Below are positions 1-5,381 of a stretch of DNA of 22,017 bases, in pieces. The notes beneath the pieces are model-generated. The model was given only the letters and a program-made list of their open reading frames with translations, ran no database searches and was not told the origin of the DNA. The stretch spans positions 1-22,017 of the forward strand of contig DFFT01000077.1 in NCBI GenBank assembly GCA_002372325.1, written 5' to 3'. Every line of letters begins with the position of its first letter. Position 1 is the stretch's first letter. Made by a program: the position numbers and the translations under genes. The DNA is from Succinivibrionaceae bacterium UBA3769 (GTDB lineage: Bacteria; Pseudomonadota; Gammaproteobacteria; Enterobacterales; Succinivibrionaceae).

Positions 1-97
1 CGGAGACGAGAGGGAAGTTCTGCTTATCGGACTTAACTACAGCTCCGAAACCAAAGAGCATCATTGCGTGATTGAGAAAATGCCGCAAAAAAACTGA
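1..97 (+). CDS. 3' end of a predicted AAA-ATPase / PD-(D/E)XK nuclease gene (copy 1, truncated by window edge)
   Basis: Only the last 31 codons and the TGA are inside the window. The peptide (GDEREVLLIGLNYSSETKEH, then a short tail ending MPQKN) is identical to the C-terminus of the complete gene at 1731-3476. It would therefore be the end of the restriction-endonuclease-like domain of the same family. The 100 bases differ from the second copy at five sites, all of them silent third positions. The upstream part is outside the window, so it is unknown whether this copy is full length. The convergent small membrane gene downstream is also present after copy 2. Confidence 0.85.
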   Translation, partial: GDEREVLLIGLNYSSETKEHHCVIEKMPQKN

Positions 98-288
98 GGA
101 AACTCTTTTATCAGAGCACTTAAAAAGCTGACTTATGATTGAGAGAATCCCTGCCGCAAAACGTCCTGACAGGGACAGAGTCCGCCATGGAGATGCACCT
201 GGCTGAGAGCGCAGACCGGTCTCGTTCAGCCAGAAGCCTGTTAGCAGCGCTCTTGCGGAACAACGTCCTCTTGAAATTTCTCTTCAGG

Positions 289-723
289 TCACCTGATTCG
301 GCCGATATGAGGAAAACATCTCAAAGCCTCAATTACGAACCACAGGCTGAAGATCAGCATGATGCCGGCATAACCCAGCAATCTCAGCAAAAGGTCGCTG
401 TGCCGCTCCCAGTCTTCCCGGGCAAAAGCGGCCCGCTCCGGATCCTGCACGGGATAGATAAATTCCCGCTGCTCTCCGGTATCCGATGCGAAGCAGGTAT
501 CCCTGATAATGAGAGACTTGCCGTTATTTAAGCGAGGCTCCCGGGGCTCAATCGTGAAAGCGCAGAGAAAGGAATAATATGACTCGGTGTCGTAAGGAAG
601 CTCCTCCCGGGCGGTAACAAGACCGGATCCTTCGGCATAGCCCGGAAGATTCTTTCCCGCCGCCATGCGATAGATCAGCGGAAAACCGGAGGTTTCAGAA
701 AGATCCCTGATAACCGGGTGCAA
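289..723 (-). CDS. Small single-TM membrane protein, copy 1 (probably frameshifted at its start)
   Basis: About 144 residues with one clear C-terminal membrane helix (about residues 111-133, LLLRLLGYAGIMLIFSLWFV). Before it is a soluble part containing CAFTIEP, NNGKSLIIRD, GEQREFIY and QDPERAAF. It aligns without gaps to the product at 3601-4110, about 100 of 140 residues identical by eye, which argues for real coding. The pattern of a short beta domain ending in a 'GE...Y...P' segment followed by a helix recalls DUF3592-type proteins, but that is weak. The frame opens only at a TTG (721-723). A better start, ATG at 734-736 with AGGA (746-749) 9 nt upstream, is out of frame because of a run of eight T; seven T would join it in frame. 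It may be a decayed gene or an on/off gene. Confidence 0.5.
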   Translation of the reverse strand: MHPVIRDLSETSGFPLIYRMAAGKNLPGYAEGSGLVTAREELPYDTESYYSFLCAFTIEPREPRLNNGKSLIIRDTCFASDTGEQREFIYPVQDPERAAFAREDWERHSDLLLRLLGYAGIMLIFSLWFVIEALRCFPHIGRIR

Positions 724-1031
724 AAAAAAGGGTCATTATTGGTTTTCCTGTTCTTTATGCGCCTGCCTATTTCAGATCCGGTTTAAAGCCGCAGCCATAG
801 GATTCCGCGACCTTAATAACGCCGGGGTTTTTTCATTTTAAGGAAGAAAGAGAATCCGGTATTAACCCGGAATGCGCCGGTGCGGCAGAAAGCGTGACAG
901 GCATAACTGCCCCATGATGGTTCTTTTCCCCTCGGAAAAATTCGTAATATTGTTCACAAATACTCATTACGCTCACGGTCGCTTTGCAATATCATGAGGC
1001 CTTCATTTCGGGGCTTAAGGCTTCAGCTGTT
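724..1031. other. Intergenic stretch without a convincing gene
   Basis: It lies between the start of the copy-1 membrane gene and the stop of the small secreted protein gene (both minus strand). It holds the likely ATG and ribosome site of the copy-1 membrane gene (734-749). A 7-bp inverted repeat, GCTTAAG (1014-1020) and CTTAAGC (1035-1041), overlaps the stop of the secreted protein gene but has no T-run. I see no RNA gene or mobile-element end. Confidence 0.5.
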
Positions 1032-1280
1032 TCACTTAAGCATTTCACTGATTACTCCCAAAACCACGGCGTAATCTCCCAGCAGGCCGAGATTATTTTC
1101 CGGGGACTGCGCGGCCGCATCTCCGGCGGTCTTTTCAATAACCGCAAAGTTCCCGGTATAGAAGGTGGCGTTCTTCTCATGAATCACTCCGGCATCGGCT
1201 CCCGCTGCGCCGGCGAGACCCGGAGTCAAAACCAGAAAAAGAGACAAACCGAGAGCAAAACCTTTAACATCATGCCGCAT
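1032..1280 (-). CDS. Small secreted or periplasmic protein with signal peptide
   Basis: An 82-residue product starting MRHDVKGFALGLSLFLVL. It has a typical signal peptide: basic residues, then a hydrophobic core, then TPGLAGAAGA, with a likely cleavage after one of the Ala-x-Ala sites around residues 23-28. The mature part is only about 55 residues (GVIHEKNATFYTGNFAVIEK, then an Ala-rich stretch). The start at 1280 is preferred over the ATG at 1286 because AGGAGG (1289-1294 on the plus strand) is 8 nt from the former and only 2 nt from the latter. It is divergent from the AAA-ATPase gene at 1731. I do not recognise the mature domain. Confidence 0.7.
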   Translation of the reverse strand: MRHDVKGFALGLSLFLVLTPGLAGAAGADAGVIHEKNATFYTGNFAVIEKTAGDAAAQSPENNLGLLGDYAVVLGVISEMLK

Positions 1281-1288
1281 AGGCATTA

Positions 1289-1294
1289 CCTCCT
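1289..1294 (-). promoter_or_regulatory. Ribosome binding site AGGAGG deciding the start of the secreted protein gene
   Basis: A perfect Shine-Dalgarno core on the minus strand. It is 8 nt from the ATG ending at 1280 and 2 nt from the ATG ending at 1286, so the inner ATG is the better start. Confidence 0.75.
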
Positions 1295-1385
1295 GAACCT
1301 GTTAACAGCAAGGGATTTTCGCCCGTTTTAATGAGCGGAAACTATTTTGAAAATGGTTTCGGAAAGATATGAAGGGGGTTTTGCG

Positions 1386-1589
1386 ATGCTGTCGCGATCT
1401 CGGAACCGCCCTTCTGAGAGGAAAGTTTTTCCTGCCAGGGAGAACGGGGACTGCGGAAAGCTGTTATGGCCTGTCCTGCCGGGACAGCCGGATCCGGTCC
1501 CCCGGCTCGCCTTATTCATGAACCCGGACGCGTTTTCGGGAAAAAACACCGGAGAAATGTTCAGGCCAGAGCAGAATTTCGGGACATGA
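1386..1589 (+). CDS. Possible small hypothetical protein (67 aa), doubtful
   Basis: An ATG follows a GAAGGGGG purine run at a good spacing (7 nt). The product would be a 67-residue basic protein (MLSRSRNRPSERKVF at the N-terminus, LALFMNPDAFSGKNTG near the C-terminus) with no domain or membrane segment I recognise. An overlapping minus-strand ORF covers the same bases, and the stop codon lies inside an inverted repeat (1583-1613). The only positive evidence is the ribosome site and the open frame, so it may be noncoding leader. Confidence 0.2.
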   Translation: MLSRSRNRPSERKVFPARENGDCGKLLWPVLPGQPDPVPRLALFMNPDAFSGKNTGEMFRPEQNFGT

Positions 1590-1613
1590 TGACCCAACTT
1601 GCTATATCATGTC
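1583..1613. repeat. Inverted repeat GACATGAT-N15-ATCATGTC
   Basis: The perfect 8-bp arms lie at 1583-1590 and 1606-1613, in the leader of the AAA-ATPase gene. There is no T-run after it, so it looks more like an operator or RNA hairpin than a terminator. Confidence 0.6.
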
Positions 1614-1639
1614 GGGGCAGGACGGCCTTTTTTCTCTAA

Positions 1640-1673
1640 ACTGACCCAGTTTGCTGCTGCATATCGGGTCAGT
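1640..1673. repeat. Inverted repeat ACTGACCC-N18-GGGTCAGT
   Basis: The perfect 8-bp arms lie at 1640-1647 and 1666-1673, about 60 bp before the AAA-ATPase start. The segment TGACCCAGTTTGCT inside it is a near copy of TGACCCAACTTGCT inside the first inverted repeat, so the two elements are related. Confidence 0.6.
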
Positions 1674-1716
1674 CAGGGTTCCCCCGGGCCAGCCCGGCAG
1701 ACAGGGATTGTTTTAT

Positions 1717-1721
1717 GGAGG
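1717..1721 (+). promoter_or_regulatory. Ribosome binding site GGAGG deciding the start at 1731
   Basis: GGAGG is 9 nt before ATG 1731. The 44 codons open upstream of this ATG have no comparable site and lack family similarity, so the start is placed here. Confidence 0.75.
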
Positions 1722-1730
1722 CAATGCGGT

Positions 1731-3476
1731 ATGGGAACTATTTTAAATCCCAGAACTGATACTGAGAGCGAAAACCAGTTTTTAAAAATCTGCAAAAACA
1801 GGATAAACGGCCTGTTTGTCGATAAGACCGATTTTATTAATGAAACCATAGATCGGTTTGATATGGATAATAACCTCATTGCCTTCACCAAGCCCCGGCG
1901 TTTCGGGAAAACCGTCACCGCTCACATGCTTGCCTGCTATTATTCCAAAGGGGCCGACTGCAAAGACGTGTTTTCGGGATTAAAAGTGGCCGGTTATGCC
2001 GGAGTAAAACTAATTAACGGTCAGGAGAAGAAAATCACCTATGAGGAATACCTGAACAAAAGCAACGTGATCTTCCTGGACATGAACAATGTCAATTCCA
2101 AATACAGAAACTATGTCAGGAGAACCGCAAAAATTGAAGAAGTCTCTGACATTGTAGATTTTACGGAATACCTGGTCATAAAGGAACTCAAAGAAGAACC
2201 TGAATTTGCTCCCATTCTGGCAAAGGCCGGCATTTCCAATATCGGTATAAACGATGCCCTGTCGGAGATCCATCAAAAATTGCATATTTCGTTTGTGTTC
2301 ATCATGGACGAATGGGATTTGATATACCGGGAATACCGGGATAACGAGACTCTTCAGGAAAAATTCATTGACATGCTCACAGGATTGTTCAAGGCGACTG
2401 AGGGTCTTTCATGTTTCTCCCTGGCGTATCTTACCGGCATCCTCCCCATCAAGAAATACAATTCCGAGTCCGCGCTGAACAATTTCAAAGAATACAATAT
2501 GCTGATGCCCGGCAAATTCGCCCCGTACTTCGGGTTTACCGATGAAGAGGTTGCCAGGATCAGCAGTCATCCCCGGTGTCACATTTCTAAAGAATTGCTG
2601 AAGGAGTGGTACGAAGGCTACAAAATCAGGTTATATGACGAAAATGCCAGAACATACCGCGATTTTGATGTTTACAACCCCAATTCAGTTATATCGGCCA
2701 TATCAGAAAACAGATGTCAGAGTTATTGGAGCAATACCTCGTCAAACGCAGAGGCGATCCGCCTTATAAACATGAATTATGAGGGCATAAAGGACGATAT
2801 CATCAATCTTATTTCCGGCGGCCGCATCCTGTTTGACTGCGAATCCTTCAATAATGATATGACAAGCATTGAAAACAAGGATCAGGTATTTTCCCTTCTG
2901 GTGTGTCTGGGTTATCTGGGATGCTCCGAAGAAGGAGACTTTCTTCGTTCCGCATATATGCCGAACCGGGAAATAAGATCGGCTCTCTCTTCCATAGTGA
3001 GAAAGCAGCCATGGTTTAATTCCATGCCCGTTATCGAGCGTTCCGAAAAGCTCTTTCAGGCCATCAGATCTCTGGATGCCGCAACGACTGCGGAAATAGT
3101 CGGCGGCATCCATAACTCCCCCTATGTTTCCGTTATCGGATACAACAAGGAGGAAGCTCTGGTGTTCTGTCTCATATCCGGGCTTATGTGGCGCGCCGAG
3201 AGCAGCTATGACAGCTACCGGGAACTCCCGGCCGGGAAAGGTTTTGCGGATCTGGTGTTTGTGCCAAAAACCAGACCTGATCTTCCGATCATGATTATTG
3301 AGTTCAAGAGGGATTACACCGCGGAGGATGCCCTGAACCAGATAAAGAAACAGGATTATGCCGCAAGATACCGCCAGAACGGAGACGAGAGGGAAGTTCT
3401 GCTCATCGGACTTAACTACAGTTCAGAAACCAAAGAGCATCATTGCGTCATTGAGAAAATGCCGCAGAAAAACTGA
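1731..3476 (+). CDS. Predicted AAA-ATPase with C-terminal PD-(D/E)XK nuclease domain (copy 2)
   Basis: The product is 581 residues, a usual length for the 'predicted AAA-ATPase' (AAA-ATPase-like) family fused to a PD-(D/E)XK domain. N-terminally, FVDKTDFI and FTKPRRFGKTVTAHML give the family's Walker A variant PRRFGKT (residues 55-61, Lys60). FIMDEWD is Walker B (Asp193, Glu194). The C-terminal GKGFADLVFVP and IMIIEFKRD supply the nuclease acidic and Lys positions (Asp507, Glu524, Lys526), followed by a conserved helix NQIKKQDYA. Members are often found in many copies in gut bacteria; their function is not settled, and roles in mobile DNA or defence have been proposed. It is apparently monocistronic, and its last 31 codons are repeated at 1-97, so it belongs to a tandem duplication. 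The family call is firm; the function is open. Confidence 0.9.
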   Translation: MGTILNPRTDTESENQFLKICKNRINGLFVDKTDFINETIDRFDMDNNLIAFTKPRRFGKTVTAHMLACYYSKGADCKDVFSGLKVAGYAGVKLINGQEKKITYEEYLNKSNVIFLDMNNVNSKYRNYVRRTAKIEEVSDIVDFTEYLVIKELKEEPEFAPILAKAGISNIGINDALSEIHQKLHISFVFIMDEWDLIYREYRDNETLQEKFIDMLTGLFKATEGLSCFSLAYLTGILPIKKYNSESALNNFKEYNMLMPGKFAPYFGFTDEEVARISSHPRCHISKELLKEWYEGYKIRLYDENARTYRDFDVYNPNSVISAISENRCQSYWSNTSSNAEAIRLINMNYEGIKDDIINLISGGRILFDCESFNNDMTSIENKDQVFSLLVCLGYLGCSEEGDFLRSAYMPNREIRSALSSIVRKQPWFNSMPVIERSEKLFQAIRSLDAATTAEIVGGIHNSPYVSVIGYNKEEALVFCLISGLMWRAESSYDSYRELPAGKGFADLVFVPKTRPDLPIMIIEFKRDYTAEDALNQIKKQDYAARYRQNGDEREVLLIGLNYSSETKEHHCVIEKMPQKN

Positions 3477-3479
3477 GGA
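3380..3479 (+). repeat. Second copy of the 100-bp sequence at 1-100 (end of a tandem duplication)
   Basis: Positions 1-100 and 3380-3479 match at 95 of 100 bases. All five differences are silent codon positions (Leu, Ser, Ser, Val, Gln). Similarity continues weakly after the stop (TTTTATCAGAG, then TTAAAAAG) and resumes in the convergent membrane genes. Confidence 0.9.
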
Positions 3480-3600
3480 AGCTTTTTTATCAGAGCCATT
3501 AAAAAGATCCGTATCAGGTCAGCGGCGGAATGGAAGGATCGGCTAAGGAACATCCGCCATACCTTTGCAAGGTGGTTCCGCACCGCCCTGACGTCTTTTA

Positions 3601-4110
3601 TCACAGCTTTGGCGGGACATCTTCATCCTGAGCTTTCTCACCCGGACACAGGTTTCGGCCGATATTATGAAAACCTCTCAGAGCCTCAATTACGAACCAC
3701 AGGCTGAAGATCAGTATGATGCCAGCATAACCCAGCAATCTCAGCAAAAGGTCTCTGTGCCGCTCCCATTTCTCCCGGACGAAAGCGGCCTCTTCCGGAT
3801 TCTGAGCGGAATAGATAAATTCACTCTGCTCCCCGGGATATGATGCGGCGCAGTTATCCCTGATAACCAGAGACCTGCCGTTATTCAGGGCAGTCGCCCA
3901 GGGCTTAATCGTAAAAGCGCAGCGGGAATCATGACCTCCGCCTGACGCGGCAGGAAGATTCCCCCGGGCGGTAACCAGGCCGGATCCTGCGGCATAGCCC
4001 GGAAGATCCTCTCCCGCCGCCATGCGATAAATTAGCGGAAAGCCGGAGGTTTCAGAAAGATCCCTGATAACCGGGTGCAAAAAAAGAAAGGCAGTACGCC
4101 ACCAGCACAA
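3601..4110 (-). CDS. Small single-TM membrane protein, copy 2
   Basis: The open frame gives 169 residues from a TTG (4108-4110). The conserved part begins at residue 11 (LHPVIRDLSETSGF) and matches copy 1 (289-723) without gaps for about 140 residues. A single C-terminal membrane helix lies at about residues 121-143 (LLLRLLGYAGIILIFSLWFV), followed by a 26-residue polar tail not seen in copy 1. The soluble part has CAFTIKP, NNGRSLVIRD, PGEQSEFIY and QNPEEAAF, faintly like DUF3592. It converges on the AAA-ATPase gene with 124 bp between the stops. No ATG is in frame before a TAG immediately upstream, so the start is unclear and the N-terminus may be lost. Here the T-run near the start is seven long (eight in copy 1). 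Confidence 0.5.
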   Translation of the reverse strand: MCWWRTAFLFLHPVIRDLSETSGFPLIYRMAAGEDLPGYAAGSGLVTARGNLPAASGGGHDSRCAFTIKPWATALNNGRSLVIRDNCAASYPGEQSEFIYSAQNPEEAAFVREKWERHRDLLLRLLGYAGIILIFSLWFVIEALRGFHNIGRNLCPGEKAQDEDVPPKL

Positions 4111-4254
4111 TTTCCGAAACTATGAAAAAGATAATTCTGAGGCGCCTGTTTGCGGGAGAACACAGCCTCCCGGAGGTACGCGGATAAGTCATAGCACGAG
4201 TTCTCCTTGGTCTTTAACCGCCGTCCGGCGATGCTGAAACAATAAACGGGAAAT

Positions 4255-4285
4255 AAAAAAACGGAGCCTGAAACCCCGTCTTTTT
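4255..4285. terminator. Bidirectional intrinsic terminator
   Basis: The stem ACGGAG (4261-4266) pairs with CCCCGT (4274-4279), with one G-T pair and a 7-nt loop. It is followed by CTTTTT on the plus strand and preceded by a six-A run, which is a T-run for minus-strand transcription. It lies about 90 bp beyond the nitroreductase stop and most likely ends that transcript. Confidence 0.6.
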
Positions 4286-4373
4286 GCGCTGCCGAAACCC
4301 ATCGCTGTCTCCGGGAAGCCGGAGGCAATGATGTCAGTCTGACCTGTTTCCTGAGTTTACCGGTCTATTCTGA

Positions 4374-5015
4374 CTATTCTGAAAACTTCGCAAACTGGTT
4401 CAGGGTCATTCTTTCGGATCTGAAGGTATTAATCTTGCTGTCCGAAGCATAGCCCAGGGCAATGCCGATGGCCACGGCATAGTTTTCAGGAACATTAAGG
4501 TACTTCCTGATGACATCCGGATACTTCACCATGCTGTAGGCGGTAATGGAATCCACGCCCTTGTTGGTGGCGGACAAAAGCAGCGTCTGCTCAAAACCGC
4601 CCATATCCATGATGGCCCACTTGTTGGCATCCTTCGGGAGAGTCAGATAAACGGCGGCCGGAGCATGGAACAGGGCATTTTCGGATTCGTCCCATTCCTT
4701 GCTGACATTGAGATCGGCAGCCTTCTGCATCAGCCGGGACATATTGGCCTGAGCCTGAGGAGACCAGGAGGTTCTTCTGGTTACCGGAAAATCAGAGCTG
4801 CCCTGAATGCCGTAGGATGCCCTTTCCACATACTCCTTGCGGATCTTTTCCAGCACGGCGCCGGTAGCCACATAAACCCGCCACTCCTGAGTGTTGATCC
4901 AAGAAGGAGCGGCTCCCGCCTCCAGAAGAATTTCTTCCAGAAGTTCCCTGGTCACAGGTCTTTCGGAAAAGCTTCTGGTGGAGTGCCTGGCATGAATAAC
5001 CTTTGAAAATTCCAT
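4374..5015 (-). CDS. Nitroreductase-family FMN oxidoreductase
   Basis: A 213-residue protein of normal length for the nitroreductase family, whose members reduce nitroaromatics, quinones or flavins with NAD(P)H using bound FMN, usually as dimers in the cytoplasm. The N-terminal RHSTRSF has the FMN-phosphate residues Arg10, Ser12 and Arg14. PSWINTQEWRVYVA (37-50) is the usual 'P-S-x-x-N-x-Q-x-W' FMN segment. GIALGYA (184-190) is the C-terminal glycine motif that closes the flavin site. The ATG has AGAGGA about 10 nt upstream and a plausible sigma-70 promoter at 5057-5084. It is transcribed alone, with a terminator at 4255-4285. The substrate cannot be told from sequence. Confidence 0.93.
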   Translation of the reverse strand: MEFSKVIHARHSTRSFSERPVTRELLEEILLEAGAAPSWINTQEWRVYVATGAVLEKIRKEYVERASYGIQGSSDFPVTRRTSWSPQAQANMSRLMQKAADLNVSKEWDESENALFHAPAAVYLTLPKDANKWAIMDMGGFEQTLLLSATNKGVDSITAYSMVKYPDVIRKYLNVPENYAVAIGIALGYASDSKINTFRSERMTLNQFAKFSE

Positions 5016-5381
5016 ACTTTAGCTGTCCTCTGAAATAAAACTGATGCCTGTAACTCATTCTATAGCAAATGCGCGGCCGGACAACTAAATTCCCCGGGAA
5101 TTCTGTCAAAGATGCTTCCGCTTTCGCAAAACCGGAGTCATTCAGCTTTTCGTTACCGGTTACCCGGTTATCCTCCCGTCCTCCGGAACTGAGAAAGCAG
5201 CATGCCCAGCGGCAAATGACGAAATGACAGATGACGGCCTGCGCATGATGACCGCCTGATATTCCTGAAGCAGGTCACATCATGAACAGATAATCACCCC
5301 CGGGATGACAAAATCGCGTATACTTATGATAGTGATTTAAGATAATTATCGTCCGCGGAATTAAAGTTTCAGGAGGATGCC
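5016..5381. other. Divergent intergenic region between nitroreductase and zinc-ribbon genes
   Basis: It holds the nitroreductase promoter. Upstream of the zinc-ribbon gene are several ATGAC pentamers (5216, 5224, 5231, 5248 and 5305), an imperfect hairpin (5245-5258 with 5271-5283) and the 10-bp palindrome GATAATTATC (5341-5350). I could not place a convincing promoter for the zinc-ribbon gene; ATGACA (5305-5310) and TATGAT (5325-5330) are only 14 bp apart. Confidence 0.45.
5057..5084 (-). promoter_or_regulatory. Probable sigma-70 promoter of the nitroreductase gene
   Basis: On the minus strand, a -35 TTGTCC (5079-5084) and a -10 TAGAAT (5057-5062) are separated by 16 bp, 42 bp before the start codon. 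The -10 matches consensus at five of six bases and the -35 at four of six. Confidence 0.5.

Larger units (their letters stand above)
1281..1730. other. Divergent intergenic leader between secreted protein gene and AAA-ATPase gene
   Basis: This 450-bp gap must hold the promoters of both flanking genes, but I could not pick a convincing -35/-10 pair. It contains a possible 67-codon ORF (1386-1589) and, nearer the AAA-ATPase gene, two 8-bp inverted repeats with an imperfect 14-bp direct repeat, TGACCCARYTTGCT, at 1590-1603 and 1642-1655. The frame of the AAA-ATPase gene stays open upstream to 1599, but that part lacks a ribosome site and looks noncoding. Confidence 0.5.

Noticed and set aside
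139..531. Plus-strand 130-codon ORF
   Set aside because: It is antisense to the membrane gene at 289-723, whose minus-strand frame is conserved in a second copy; no ribosome site.
1599..1730. 44-codon upstream extension of the AAA-ATPase gene
   Set aside because: No ribosome site before it, it runs through an inverted repeat, and the family similarity starts after ATG 1731, which has GGAGG at good spacing.
4032..4328. Minus-strand 98-codon ORF
   Set aside because: It overlaps the terminator and the start of the copy-2 membrane gene in another frame and has no homologue in copy 1.
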